Position numbers and translations under genes: made by a program
In this document: positions 16,549-24,996 of the stretch, one piece after another
Numbering within the stretch: position 1 is the stretch's first letter
Layout: every line of letters starts with the position of its first letter
Assembly: GCA_016841825.1 (NCBI GenBank)
Contig: JAENYK010000021.1
Span: 1-59,047, forward strand
Length of the DNA: 59,047 nt
Direction: 5' to 3'
Origin: Halothermothrix sp.
GTDB taxonomy: Bacteria; Bacillota; Halanaerobiia; DY22613
Notes under the pieces: generated by a model
Told to the model about the DNA's origin: nothing
Seen by the model: the letters and a program-made list of their open reading frames with translations, nothing else
The model's database searches: none

Positions 16549-17229
16549 ATGTTAAAAACTATTGGTGAAGATATTAGAGCTATAATGGAGCGAGATCCGG
16601 CAGCTAAAAATATATTAGAAGTAATACTTTGTTATTCTGGTCTGCATGCAATAATTTTCCATCGGGTTGGTCATTGGTTTTATAGCAAAAGGTTGACTAC
16701 CATCGCCCGTTTGATCTCCCAGTTTAGTCGTTTTATAACAGGGATAGAGATTCATCCAGGAGCACAGATTGGAAAGGGATTATTTATTGACCATGGTTCT
16801 GGAATAGTGATTGGTGAGACCACTGAGATTGGAGATAATGTAACTATTTACCAAGGTGTAACTCTTGGTGGTACGGGTAAAGAGAAAGGTAAACGACATC
16901 CTACTATTGGGAATAATGTTTTGATTAGTGCCGGAGCTAAAATCTTGGGTTCCATTATTATTGGGGATAATGTTAAAGTTGGTGCAGGTTCTGTGGTTTT
17001 AAATCCCGTGCCTGACAATTGTACTGTGGTTGGAGTTCCGGGAAGAGTTGTTATTCAGGATGGTGCCAAAATTCCGAGCAATGATATGGATCAACATCTT
17101 CCTGATCCATTAATTGAAATTATCCAGGGATTAGAGAAGAGAATCATTGATTTGGAGGAGAGATTGACCAGAAATTCTGATCAAATAACAACAGAGTCAA
17201 TGATAGATGAAAAAATCTCTTATAGGTGA
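16549..17229 (+). CDS. cysE: CysE, serine O-acetyltransferase
   Basis: A 226-residue enzyme making O-acetylserine from serine and acetyl-CoA, the committed step to cysteine. The left-handed beta-helix hexapeptide repeats begin at [20 protein letters not shown] and continue with [18 protein letters not shown], which carries catalytic histidines. The C-terminal tail is somewhat long and charged. It is controlled by the Cys T-box directly upstream. The cysS gene that often follows cysE in Firmicutes is absent here. Confidence 0.95.
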   Translation: MLKTIGEDIRAIMERDPAAKNILEVILCYSGLHAIIFHRVGHWFYSKRLTTIARLISQFSRFITGIEIHPGAQIGKGLFIDHGSGIVIGETTEIGDNVTIYQGVTLGGTGKEKGKRHPTIGNNVLISAGAKILGSIIIGDNVKVGAGSVVLNPVPDNCTVVGVPGRVVIQDGAKIPSNDMDQHLPDPLIEIIQGLEKRIIDLEERLTRNSDQITTESMIDEKISYR

Positions 17230-17253
17230 ATTGGAGTAAATTGGCAATTATAA

Positions 17254-17282
17254 TTGACATCTGCAAACGAGTAGGGTATAAT
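17254..17282 (+). promoter_or_regulatory. Promoter of mrnC-thyX-rlmB
   Basis: TTGACA, 17 bases, TATAAT: a perfect consensus promoter between cysE and mrnC. The genes after it can be transcribed without passing the T-box. Confidence 0.9.
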
Positions 17283-17346
17283 TTTCTGGAAGATAATAAT
17301 ATCAAAAGGTTTGTATGAGTAAATCTAAAATGGAGAGCGAATAAAT

Positions 17347-17790
17347 ATGGTTAATAGTTTTTTTACAGAAGTTTTACAAAATAGCAAGGTTGACCCTGAA
17401 GATGTTAATCAGATTCCTTCTGGTATCCTGGCTTATATGGGTGACAGTTTATATGAGATAATTATTCGTAATTTTTTTGTTCAACGTAAATATTGGAATT
17501 CTCATAAACTTCATCAGCAGGCTGTTAAATATGTTAATGCAGGTGCTCAGGCTACTATATTTCGGGCTATTGAGGAACAGTTAACAGAAAAGGAAAGGGG
17601 TGTATTCCGCCGGGGAAGAAATTCTAATGCTGGTAATGTACCCCGTAATGCAAATGTTTCAGATTACAGATATAGTACAGGTTTTGAGGCCCTATTAGGT
17701 TATTTATACTTTGTGGGAGATTTGGAAAGGTTAGCTGAAATTATTGAATTGATTGAAGATTATTTAGAGAAGAATATCTCTGCAGAATAG
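17347..17790 (+). CDS. mrnC: Mini-ribonuclease III
   Basis: A 147-residue RNase III catalytic domain without the double-stranded RNA-binding domain. It removes the ends of 23S rRNA precursor in Bacillus. The active-site region LAYMGDSLYEIIIRNF and the second acidic motif in STGFEALLGYLYFVGD are visible. The conserved RRGRNSNAGNVPRNA block of the family is present. Confidence 0.94.
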   Translation: MVNSFFTEVLQNSKVDPEDVNQIPSGILAYMGDSLYEIIIRNFFVQRKYWNSHKLHQQAVKYVNAGAQATIFRAIEEQLTEKERGVFRRGRNSNAGNVPRNANVSDYRYSTGFEALLGYLYFVGDLERLAEIIELIEDYLEKNISAE

Positions 17791-17826
17791 TCAATTGGTT
17801 CAAATTTTATTTATAGGGGGATTTAA

Positions 17827-18624
17827 ATGAGTGGAGTACGCTTAAAAGTGGAGTTATTAGCACATACAGCAGATGCGGAAAAAATTATTACTGCGGCTGC
17901 CAGGTTGTGTTATTCCCCTCTTGGAATAAATGAACTATTAGATAGCATTGATATGGAGACACAGGAGAAGTTTATTCAGATGCTCTTTGGTTTGGGGCAT
18001 GAATCTCCAATTGAACATGTTACATTCACTTTTGGAATAGAAGGTGTAAGTCGAAGCCTCTTGGCACAGCTTACCAGACATCGAATTGCCAGTTACAGTG
18101 TCAAATCACAACGGTATGTAAAGGAAGGTTATTTTAATTACATTATACCTCCAGAGATCGAAGATTGCTCAGAAACTAGAGAAATTTTTATTAAAGCCAT
18201 GAAAGAAGATCAGGAGAGGTATAGTCAATTAAGCGATATTTTGTTCAAAAAACACTATGATTACTTTTTAGATCAAGGGTACACTGAGCAAAAAGCGAAG
18301 TCTTTGGCAGAAAAACGAGCCATTGAAGATGCCCGTTTTGTTTTACCTAATGCCTGTGAGACGAAGTTGGTCATGACGATGAATGCCCGTAGTTTATATA
18401 ACTTCTTTCATCATCGTTGCTGTAACCGTGCTCAATGGGAGATTAGAAAATTGGCTAAAGAGATGTTAAAATTGGTTAGAGAAGTTGCTCCGATTTTGTT
18501 TGTACATGCTGGCCCCAGGTGTTTGACTGGCCCGTGTCCTGAAGGTAAGATGACCTGTGGTGAGAGGGAACAGGTTATCAAAGAATATAGTACATTAGGA
18601 GTGATAACTGATGAGACAGATTGA
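17827..18624 (+). CDS. thyX: ThyX, flavin-dependent thymidylate synthase
   Basis: A 265-residue FAD enzyme that methylates dUMP to dTMP using methylene-tetrahydrofolate and NADPH. The ThyX signature RHRIASYSVKSQRY starts at residue 84 (RHRxxSxxxxSxR). Its C-terminal end has a cysteine-rich stretch (CLTGPCPEGKMTCG), known in a subset of ThyX. It overlaps rlmB by 14 bases. Confidence 0.95.
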   Translation: MSGVRLKVELLAHTADAEKIITAAARLCYSPLGINELLDSIDMETQEKFIQMLFGLGHESPIEHVTFTFGIEGVSRSLLAQLTRHRIASYSVKSQRYVKEGYFNYIIPPEIEDCSETREIFIKAMKEDQERYSQLSDILFKKHYDYFLDQGYTEQKAKSLAEKRAIEDARFVLPNACETKLVMTMNARSLYNFFHHRCCNRAQWEIRKLAKEMLKLVREVAPILFVHAGPRCLTGPCPEGKMTCGEREQVIKEYSTLGVITDETD

Positions 18625-19348
18625 GGGGCGTAACCCGATTATTGAAGCATTAAATGCTAATTTGAAGATTGAAAAGATCATTATTCAGGAAGGGTTAAAA
18701 GCGGGTCCAATTACAGAGATTCAAAACCTTGCTAGATCTAAAAAGGTAACGGTGGTACGAGAGTCCAAAAATGCGATCGACAATATTGCCGATTCCAGTA
18801 CTCACCAGGGGGTTATTGCAATAGCAGAAGACTATCGCTACGTGGATTTGGACGAGATTTTAGAATATGCCAAATCTAAAGGGGAAAAACCTTTGGTTGT
18901 TCTGCTAGATGAGATTCAAGATCCTTATAATCTGGGTTCTATTATTAGGACAGCCAATGCTGCTGGTGTTCATGGAATTGTTATTCCCAAACATCGGGCT
19001 ACAGAAGTGACATCAGTTGTTAGTAAGAGTTCTGCCGGCGCTGTGGAATTTACCAAAGTGGCCCAGGTTACTAATCTGGCCCGGGCGATTGAAGACCTTC
19101 AGAAGGCAGGTTTATGGTTTGTTGGTGCAGATGTGGAAGGTGACCAGGTAATATATCAGGCTGACTTAAAAGGTCCGTTGGGGATTGTTATTGGTAGTGA
19201 AGGCTCAGGATTACGCCGTTTAGTTAGGGAAAGATGTGATTATTTGGTTAAGATCCCGATGTTCGGTCAGATAAATTCTCTGAATGCTTCAGTGGCAGCA
19301 GGTGTTATGATCTACGAAATTGTGCGTCAGCGAAATTTTTCCAAATAG
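18611..19348 (+). CDS. rlmB: RlmB-type 23S rRNA (Gm2251) 2'-O-methyltransferase
   Basis: A 245-residue SpoU-family methyltransferase. An N-terminal substrate-binding domain (GRNPIIEALNA) precedes the knotted SPOUT domain. Motifs 1-3 are visible: DEIQDPYNLGSIIRTANAAG, VIGSEGSGLRRLV and INSLNASVAAGVMIYEI. Its start lies within the end of thyX. Confidence 0.94.
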   Translation: MRQIEGRNPIIEALNANLKIEKIIIQEGLKAGPITEIQNLARSKKVTVVRESKNAIDNIADSSTHQGVIAIAEDYRYVDLDEILEYAKSKGEKPLVVLLDEIQDPYNLGSIIRTANAAGVHGIVIPKHRATEVTSVVSKSSAGAVEFTKVAQVTNLARAIEDLQKAGLWFVGADVEGDQVIYQADLKGPLGIVIGSEGSGLRRLVRERCDYLVKIPMFGQINSLNASVAAGVMIYEIVRQRNFSK

Positions 19349-19389
19349 AAGATAATAAATAAAAACTACACCTTATAATGGGATTGTCC

Positions 19390-19418
19390 TTGACTTCTCT
19401 ATGAGTTGTCATTATAAT
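19390..19418 (+). promoter_or_regulatory. Promoter of sigH
   Basis: TTGACT, 17 bases, TATAAT. Transcription would start near 19425, after the upstream in-frame ATG at 19401, which therefore cannot be the sigH start. Confidence 0.8.
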
Positions 19419-19490
19419 AAATATAGATTAGCGAATGAAGTGGGTTTAAGAGAGACGTCTATAAAACCTGAAGGGCGGAGGGGATTAAGT

Positions 19491-20135
19491 TTGAACGGAA
19501 ACCTAAAGAAAAAGGAATATGAAGCTTATCATGATATGACAGATGACGAACTAGTGGAACTTGCCCATAATGGTAGTCAAGCTGCTCTAGAGTATTTGAT
19601 CAAAAAATACAAAAATTTTGTACGAGCCAAATCTAGATCTTACTTTCTAGTTGGTGCTGATCGGGAAGATATTATTCAAGAAGGAATGATTGGTCTTTAC
19701 AAAGCTATTCGTGATTATAAAACAGACCGATTGGCTTCTTTTCGTGCGTTTGCAGAATTATGTATTACACGTCAGATCATTACTGCAATTAAGACTGCGA
19801 CACGCCAAAAGCACCAACCACTCAATTCATATGTTTCATTGAATAAGCCCATCTATGATGAGGAGTCTGATCGGACTTTATTAGACGTATTACGTGGAAG
19901 CAAACTCACAAATCCTGAAGAACTTTTTATTAGCAAGGAAGCCTATAACATGATTGAAAACAAGATCACCGAGATGTTAAGTGATCTGGAATTGAACGTT
20001 TTGCAAGAGTATCTTGATGGGAAATCCTATCAGGAGATTGCTGATGAATTGGATCGACATGTTAAATCTGTAGATAATGCTTTGCAGCGTGTTAAACGTA
20101 AGTTAGAAGTTTTTCTTGAGAAGCATAATCTATAA
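19491..20135 (+). CDS. sigH: Sigma-H, alternative RNA polymerase sigma factor
   Basis: A 214-residue sigma-70-family factor controlling transition-state and early sporulation genes in Bacillus. Region 2 has EYLIKKYKNFVRAKSRSYFL and GADREDIIQEGMIGLYKAIR. Region 4 has the helix-turn-helix YLDGKSYQEIADELDRHVKS. The start is taken as TTG at 19491, with GGAGGGG seven bases upstream. A longer frame from 19401 has no ribosome binding site and overlaps the promoter. The position before tuf-rpmG-secE-nusG is the usual one. The yacP and trmB-type genes sometimes found before sigH are absent. Confidence 0.93.
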   Translation: MNGNLKKKEYEAYHDMTDDELVELAHNGSQAALEYLIKKYKNFVRAKSRSYFLVGADREDIIQEGMIGLYKAIRDYKTDRLASFRAFAELCITRQIITAIKTATRQKHQPLNSYVSLNKPIYDEESDRTLLDVLRGSKLTNPEELFISKEAYNMIENKITEMLSDLELNVLQEYLDGKSYQEIADELDRHVKSVDNALQRVKRKLEVFLEKHNL

Positions 20136-20199
20136 TTGTGAGAGTTATCTATGTCATGTCACCATGTTTTGGTCTAGATAAGATGGATGATGTGGAGTA

Positions 20200-20315
20200 G
20201 AATTTCTCCTGGCGGGGGGGAGATTTGGACAAACTCTCAAAATGCCCCGCAATTTTCTTTGTTAAAATAATCTGGTTGCCTGCGGTGCGTGCACCGTTAT
20301 ACAGGCGCCGTTTTA
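20200..20315 (+). promoter_or_regulatory. Structured leader before tuf copy 1
   Basis: The 254-base gap between sigH and tuf contains two strong foldable elements. The first pairs GCGGGG (20212-20217) with CCCCGC (20245-20250), with an inner GAGA/TCTC stem, followed by AATTTTC; it could be the sigH terminator. The second is a nested helix at 20277-20308 pairing GCCTG with CAGGC, with CGGTGC/GCACCG inside, then GCCGTTTT. I do not recognise a named RNA family and see no convincing promoter after them. Confidence 0.45.
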
Positions 20316-20370
20316 CATAGATTTAAAGCAATTTTCTATTAAAATTAGAAATTATTTAAAATGATAAGTA

Positions 20371-21584
20371 AAAGGGAGGATGACTGAGAATGGCAAAGGC
20401 AAAATTTGAAAGAACAAAACCACATGTTAACGTAGGAACAATCGGTCACGTTGACCATGGTAAAACTACTTTGACTGCTGCAATTACTATGGTATTGGCA
20501 AATAGAGGATTGGCACAAGCTAGAGCATTTGATTCAATCGATAATGCTCCAGAGGAAAGAGAAAGAGGTATCACTATAGCAACAGCTCACGTTGAGTACG
20601 AAACAGATAATCGTCACTATGCCCATGTTGACTGTCCAGGTCATGCTGACTATGTAAAGAACATGATTACAGGAGCAGCACAGATGGATGGTGCAATTCT
20701 GGTAGTGTCTGCAGCGGATGGTCCAATGCCTCAAACTCGTGAGCATATTCTGTTAGCCCGTCAGGTAGGAGTACCTAATATTGTAGTATTTTTAAACAAA
20801 GCTGACATGGTTGATGATGAAGAATTATTGGAATTGGTAGAGATGGAAGTTAGAGATCTGTTAAGCCAATATGATTTTCCTGGTGATGACATTCCTGTAA
20901 TAACAGGTTCTGCCCTGAAAGCATTGGAAGCACCAGAAGAAGACAATGAGTGGACTGCCAAGATATTAGAACTGATGGCTGAAGTAGATAGCTATATTCC
21001 AGAACCCGAGAGAGACACAGACAAACCATTTCTGATGCCAGTAGAGGACGTGTTCTCTATTACAGGACGTGGAACAGTTGCAACTGGTCGTATCGAGCGT
21101 GGAACCTTGCATCCTGGAGATGAGGTAGAGATTGTAGGATTTAGCGAAACCCGTAAGACAGTATGTACAGGAGTGGAGATGTTCCGTAAGTTATTAGATG
21201 AAGCGGTTGCAGGTGATAACGTAGGAGCTCTGTTAAGAGGAGTGGCCCGTGATGAGATTGAAAGAGGTCAAGTACTGGCTAAACCAAAGAGTATCACCCC
21301 ACATACAAAGTTTTATGCAGAAGTTTATGTATTGAGTAAAGAAGAGGGTGGACGTCACACTCCATTCTTTAACGGTTATAGACCACAGTTCTATTTTAGA
21401 ACTACGGACGTTACAGGTAATATAACCCTTCCGGAAGGTGTAGAGATGGTTATGCCTGGAGATAACATTGAGATGACAGGCGAACTGATTACTCCAATCG
21501 CGATGGAAGAGGGATTACGTTTTGCTATTCGTGAGGGTGGCCGTACTGTAGGTGCTGGCGTTGTAACCAGAATCATTGAGTAGT
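20371..21584 (+). repeat. Duplicated tuf block, copy 1
   Basis: A 1214-base stretch that reads the same as 37121-38334 wherever I compared the two copies. It runs from AAAGGGAGGATGACTGAGA, the ribosome binding site, through the gene to one base past the stop codon. Both flanks differ immediately. The exact boundary suggests gene conversion between tuf copies. Confidence 0.9.
20390..21583 (+). CDS. tuf: Elongation factor Tu, copy 1
   Basis: A 397-residue GTPase that delivers aminoacyl-tRNA to the ribosome. The G1 motif GHVDHGKT is at 19-26, with [20 protein letters not shown] (G3), NKAD (G4) and GSALKA (G5) following. Domains 2 and 3 are complete. The protein is identical to the second copy at 37140. 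Ribosome binding site AAAGGGAGG. It lies between sigH and the rpmG-secE-nusG group and has its own terminator, so it is probably a separate unit from the str-operon copy. Confidence 0.98.
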   Translation: MAKAKFERTKPHVNVGTIGHVDHGKTTLTAAITMVLANRGLAQARAFDSIDNAPEERERGITIATAHVEYETDNRHYAHVDCPGHADYVKNMITGAAQMDGAILVVSAADGPMPQTREHILLARQVGVPNIVVFLNKADMVDDEELLELVEMEVRDLLSQYDFPGDDIPVITGSALKALEAPEEDNEWTAKILELMAEVDSYIPEPERDTDKPFLMPVEDVFSITGRGTVATGRIERGTLHPGDEVEIVGFSETRKTVCTGVEMFRKLLDEAVAGDNVGALLRGVARDEIERGQVLAKPKSITPHTKFYAEVYVLSKEEGGRHTPFFNGYRPQFYFRTTDVTGNITLPEGVEMVMPGDNIEMTGELITPIAMEEGLRFAIREGGRTVGAGVVTRIIE

Positions 21585-21599
21585 TGAATTAGTTTTTAT

Positions 21600-21632
21600 A
21601 AACTCCTGAAGACGGCACTTCAGGAGTTTTTT
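21600..21632 (+). terminator. Intrinsic terminator after tuf copy 1
   Basis: Perfect 11-bp inverted repeat (AACTCCTGAAG with CTTCAGGAGTT) with a 6-base loop and a T run. Confidence 0.92.
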
Positions 21633-21720
21633 AAACGCTTTTTTAAAAAAGGTATAGGATTTCTCAAAATGAGGAATTATATACATAAAACACGGTCTTA
21701 AATGGGAATAGGCGGGATTG

Positions 21721-22326
21721 ATGATGAGTCAACACTATTTCACTCAAAATCCTGATGTAAAGCATAACTATCAGGAGATTGAAACAGAATTAAGAGGAAG
21801 AAGATATGCTTTTATTACTGACGCAGGGGTTTTCTCCAGAAATAGAATTGATCGAGGTAGTGAGTTGATGATCGAGGCTATGGAGATACAACCTAATGAT
21901 AAGGTTCTGGATATGGGGTGCGGTTATGGCCCTATAGGGATTGTGGCAGCTGACCTTGCTAGAGAAGGTCAGGTTGTAATGGTTGATATTAATCAACGAG
22001 CAGTTGATTTAGTTAAAGATAATTTAAGGCGCAACTATACCTCCAATGCTGAGGTTATTCAAAATGATGGTTTTAACAATCTTTCGGAAACAGATTTTGA
22101 TGTTATTTTAATGAATCCCCCGTTTCGTGCAGGTAAAAAGGTGGTCTATCCAATGGTTGAAAAAGCAAGAGAGTATTTAAAGTCAGGTGGTTCATTGTAC
22201 ACTGTATGTATGACCCGCCAGGGAGCGAAGAGTTTGGCTAAACATATGGGAGAAGTTTTTGGTGAAGTAGATGAGGTAAAAAAGGGCAGTGGTTATAGGG
22301 TTTATCGGGCTACAAAAGTCCAATGA
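21721..22326 (+). CDS. YbxB/RsmC-like SAM-dependent methyltransferase
   Basis: About 201 residues, class I methyltransferase fold. SAM-binding motif VLDMGCGYGPIGI lies near residue 60, and the amino-methyltransferase motif MNPPFRAGKK lies near 135, as in RsmC-type rRNA guanine-N2 methyltransferases. Bacillus YbxB sits in the same chromosomal area near rpoB. The target base is not known from sequence. The frame allows TTG at 21718 and ATG at 21721 or 21724; 21721 is chosen for its distance from AGGCGGG. Confidence 0.8.
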   Translation: MMSQHYFTQNPDVKHNYQEIETELRGRRYAFITDAGVFSRNRIDRGSELMIEAMEIQPNDKVLDMGCGYGPIGIVAADLAREGQVVMVDINQRAVDLVKDNLRRNYTSNAEVIQNDGFNNLSETDFDVILMNPPFRAGKKVVYPMVEKAREYLKSGGSLYTVCMTRQGAKSLAKHMGEVFGEVDEVKKGSGYRVYRATKVQ

Positions 22327-22354
22327 TATTAGGTTGGAACCAGAGAAAATATTA

Positions 22355-22383
22355 TTGACATCCTTAACGAAATATGATAAAGT
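22355..22383 (+). promoter_or_regulatory. Candidate promoter of rpmG-secE-nusG
   Basis: TTGACA, 17 bases, TAAAGT. The -35 is perfect and the -10 is moderate; TATGAT overlaps it but at too short a distance. It is placed about 75 bases before rpmG. Confidence 0.6.
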
Positions 22384-22457
22384 AAAAAAGGTATTCTAGG
22401 AAAAAGTACCGGAGTTGTAAACAACACTGGACTAGCACTGAGTCGGGAGGTGGCATC

Positions 22458-22607
22458 ATGAGAGAGATTATCACACTTGCCTGCACAGAGTGTAAAAGAA
22501 GAAATTATTCTACTACAAAGAATAAGAGGAACATCAAAGAACGATTAGAATTGAAAAAATACTGCAAGTTCTGTCAAACTCACACTCTGCATCGGGAAAC
22601 TAAGTAG
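22458..22607 (+). CDS. rpmG: Ribosomal protein L33 (zinc form)
   Basis: A 49-residue protein read directly from the sequence. It begins [17 protein letters not shown] and has CKFC later, giving the two CxxC pairs of the zinc-binding L33 form. L33 sits near the E site of the large subunit. Ribosome binding site GGGAGGTGG. It comes directly before secE, as in most bacteria of this group. Confidence 0.95.
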   Translation: MREIITLACTECKRRNYSTTKNKRNIKERLELKKYCKFCQTHTLHRETK

Positions 22608-22656
22608 TTTTTGTTAAGTAGGCTGGATTAATAATTTTACGGGGGATGTGAAACAA

Positions 22657-22863
22657 ATGACTTCTATGGGTTTTTTAGAGCGTACGAAGAAATTTTTCCG
22701 CGAAGTTCGGGCGGAGTTACGCAAAGTAAACTGGCCAAACTGGAATGAATTAATCTCCTACACAACCGTTGTTTTAGTTACTGTTTTTGCTGTAGCAATT
22801 TTTATTGGTGTAGTTGATTTTGCTGTTTCCAATCTCATCGCTCCACTTCTTATTAATAGGTAA
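22657..22863 (+). CDS. secE: SecE, preprotein translocase subunit
   Basis: A 68-residue single-span membrane subunit of SecYEG. An amphipathic cytoplasmic helix with FFREVRAELRKVNWPNWNEL precedes one transmembrane segment (about residues 38-60). The ATG at 22657 is preferred; an in-frame GTG at 22648 is too close to the GGGGGA ribosome binding site. Confidence 0.95.
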   Translation: MTSMGFLERTKKFFREVRAELRKVNWPNWNELISYTTVVLVTVFAVAIFIGVVDFAVSNLIAPLLINR

Positions 22864-22883
22864 GGGAGGTGAGGGTTCTACAG

Positions 22884-22889
22884 ATGTAG
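22884..22889 (+). other. Start-stop (ATG-TAG) element before nusG
   Basis: A good ribosome binding site, GGAGGTGAGG (22865-22874), is followed about ten bases later by ATG immediately followed by TAG. The nusG ATG comes ten bases after this stop and has no ribosome binding site of its own. No other nusG start is possible because TGA closes its frame at 22870. Reinitiation is a plausible reading. Confidence 0.5.
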
Positions 22890-22899
22890 GCCCTTTATT

Positions 22900-23430
22900 A
22901 TGGTAAATGAAAAGGAATGGTTTGTAGTTCATACTTATTCCGGGCATGAAAACAAAGTAAAAGCTAACCTGGAGAGACGTATCGCTACAACTGGTATGAA
23001 GGACAAGATCTTTCGGGTACTGGTACCAACTGAGGAGAAGATTGAAACAAAACAGGGGAAGAAGACAGTTGTTAACAAAAAAATCTTTCCTGGTTATGTC
23101 CTTGTTGAGATGATTATGACCGAAGAGACCTGGTATATTGTGCGCAATACACCCGGTGTTACAGGATTTATTAGTAGTGGTACCAAACCTTTGCCTTTAC
23201 CTGAAGATGAGATTAAGGATATCTTAAAAGGAATGGGTATAAAGGAAGCTCGTCCCGAGATACATTTCCAAAAAGGGCAGTCTGTTAAAGTTATTGACGG
23301 TCCTTTTGAGGAGTTTGTCGGCGTTATTCAGGAGATTTTCCCTGAGCGTGGCAAAATTAAAGTTTTGGTTTCTATGTTCGGGCGGGAGACACCTTTAGAA
23401 TTAGACTTCGACCAAGTCGAAGAAGTTTAG
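22900..23430 (+). CDS. nusG: NusG, transcription elongation factor
   Basis: A 176-residue factor that binds RNA polymerase and links it to ribosomes or Rho. The N-terminal NGN domain starts WFVVHTYSGHENKVKANLE and includes FPGYVLVEM. The C-terminal KOW domain has GQSVKVIDGPFEEFVGVI. The start codon lacks a nearby ribosome binding site (see the ATG-TAG element upstream). It precedes rplK-rplA in the usual order. Confidence 0.97.
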   Translation: MVNEKEWFVVHTYSGHENKVKANLERRIATTGMKDKIFRVLVPTEEKIETKQGKKTVVNKKIFPGYVLVEMIMTEETWYIVRNTPGVTGFISSGTKPLPLPEDEIKDILKGMGIKEARPEIHFQKGQSVKVIDGPFEEFVGVIQEIFPERGKIKVLVSMFGRETPLELDFDQVEEV

Positions 23431-23477
23431 TGGGAGGATTATAATCCGTTTACCACAGAAAAGGAGGTGTAAAGAGA

Positions 23478-23903
23478 ATGGCTAAGAAAGTTACTGGTTT
23501 GATTAAATTACAGATTCCTGCAGGTAAAGCTAATCCTGCTCCTCCTGTTGGTCCAGCTCTTGGTCAACATGGCGTTAACATTATGGAGTTCTGTAAGCAA
23601 TTTAATGCTAAAACTGCAGATCAGGCAGGTTTAATTATTCCTGTAGTAATCACGGTTTATGCTGACAGGTCTTTCTCTTTTATTACTAAGACTCCACCAG
23701 CTGCTGTCCTCTTGAAGCGTGCTGCCGGAATCCCAAGTGGTTCTGGGAGACCTAACACAGAGAAAGTTGCGACAGTAACTCAGGAGCAAGTTAGAGAGAT
23801 TGCCGAACTTAAGATGCCAGACTTAAATGCGGCAAGTGTAGAAGCTGCAATGAGAATGGTAGCCGGCACAGCTCGTAGTATGGGAATTATTGTTGCCGAA
23901 TAG
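23478..23903 (+). CDS. rplK: Ribosomal protein L11
   Basis: A 141-residue L11 of the GTPase-associated centre. The N-terminal part has [20 protein letters not shown], and the C-terminal rRNA-binding part has the family's conserved KMPDLNA. Strong AAAGGAGGTG ribosome binding site. Confidence 0.98.
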   Translation: MAKKVTGLIKLQIPAGKANPAPPVGPALGQHGVNIMEFCKQFNAKTADQAGLIIPVVITVYADRSFSFITKTPPAAVLLKRAAGIPSGSGRPNTEKVATVTQEQVREIAELKMPDLNAASVEAAMRMVAGTARSMGIIVAE

Positions 23904-23963
23904 TTTTTTAAAAATGTGGGAGGATCACTACATCCGATATTACCACTAAGGAGGTTGGAAATA

Positions 23964-24680
23964 ATGGCAAATAAGAGAGGTAAGCGTTATCTTGAAGCTT
24001 CAAAAAAGATTGACAAAGCTAAGCTATATGACCCAAAAGAAGCCCTCGGACTCGTTAAAGAATTAGCGAATGCAAAATTTGACGAATCTGTTGAAGTGGC
24101 AGTTAAGCTGGGTGTTGACCCTAAGCATGCTGACCAGCAGGTTCGTGGTGCTGTTGTTCTGCCGCATGGTACAGGTAAAAATGTCCGTGTTATTGTTTTT
24201 GCTCAAGGCGAAAAAGCAAAAGAAGCAGAAGAAGCAGGTGCTAACCATGTAGGAGCTGAAGATTTAGCTGAAAAGATTGAAAAGCAAGGCTGGATGGATT
24301 TTGACGTAGCTATCGCTACTCCAGATATGATGAGAGTAGTTGGTCGTTTGGGACGAATTCTTGGTCCTAGAGGTTTAATGCCAAACCCTAAAGTTGGTAC
24401 TGTAACCTTTGATGTTGGTAAAGCAGTTGAGGAAGCAAAAGCTGGTAAAGTAGAATATCGTGTTGATAGAACATCCATTGTTCACGTGCCACTGGGTAAA
24501 GCTTCTTTTCCACTGGAGAAATTGGCTGAAAACTTCAAAACTATTCTGGATGCTCTGATCAAGGCTAGACCTTCTGCTGCCAAAGGTAGGTATCTGAGAA
24601 GTATCGCAGTCTCTTCAACTATGGGTCCAGCTGTAAAGATTGATGGTAACTTAGTTGTAAATATGAATGTGAGTGAATAA
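23964..24680 (+). CDS. rplA: Ribosomal protein L1
   Basis: A 238-residue L1 of the mobile stalk at the E site. It shows [35 protein letters not shown] and the C-terminal [20 protein letters not shown]. The start is the ATG at 23964, preceded by AAGGAGGT. A longer frame from 23916 has no ribosome binding site. Confidence 0.97.
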   Translation: MANKRGKRYLEASKKIDKAKLYDPKEALGLVKELANAKFDESVEVAVKLGVDPKHADQQVRGAVVLPHGTGKNVRVIVFAQGEKAKEAEEAGANHVGAEDLAEKIEKQGWMDFDVAIATPDMMRVVGRLGRILGPRGLMPNPKVGTVTFDVGKAVEEAKAGKVEYRVDRTSIVHVPLGKASFPLEKLAENFKTILDALIKARPSAAKGRYLRSIAVSSTMGPAVKIDGNLVVNMNVSE

Positions 24681-24685
24681 AAAAC

Positions 24686-24714
24686 TTGACGACTCAGTTA
24701 AGATATGATATACT
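24686..24714 (+). promoter_or_regulatory. Promoter of the L10 leader-rplJ-rplL unit
   Basis: TTGACG, 17 bases, TATACT, located directly after rplA. Confidence 0.85.
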
Positions 24715-24739
24715 CCTTTTTGTGAGTAAAACTTAAAAT

Positions 24740-24858
24740 TGTTTATAAGCTGTAGACAGTAGGTGCAAAGGCGGTAACCTGATGCTTAATTCCCTACCGA
24801 GGCTGGATATAGATTCGTCTGTAACCAAGACCTTCGTATGTCTGCGAAGGTCTTTTAT
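24740..24858 (+). ncRNA. Ribosomal protein L10 leader
   Basis: The sequence has the Firmicutes L10-leader pattern: GTAGGTGC, a TAA-containing loop, then CCCTACCGAGG closing the helix. A terminator follows (24827-24858: AAGACCTTCG with CGAAGGTCTT and a T-rich end). By known mechanism, L10(L12)4 binding favours termination and lowers rplJ-rplL expression. It fills most of the 316-base gap between rplA and rplJ; the remaining 140 bases show nothing else I can name. Confidence 0.88.
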
Positions 24859-24996
24859 TATTTCATATCCAGTGGATGAACAGCTAAAATGATGCGGTTT
24901 TGAAGACGGGGATCTTCTGTCAGCACATTACTAAACTTGAGTTTCGTCACATATATCGGGTTTAGCCCCATCAAGGTTTACAGAGGAGGTGGAATA

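Noticed and set aside
23916-23963. Longer N-terminus for L1
   Set aside because: The family start MANKRGKRY at 23964 has AAGGAGGT just upstream; the extension has no counterpart in L1.
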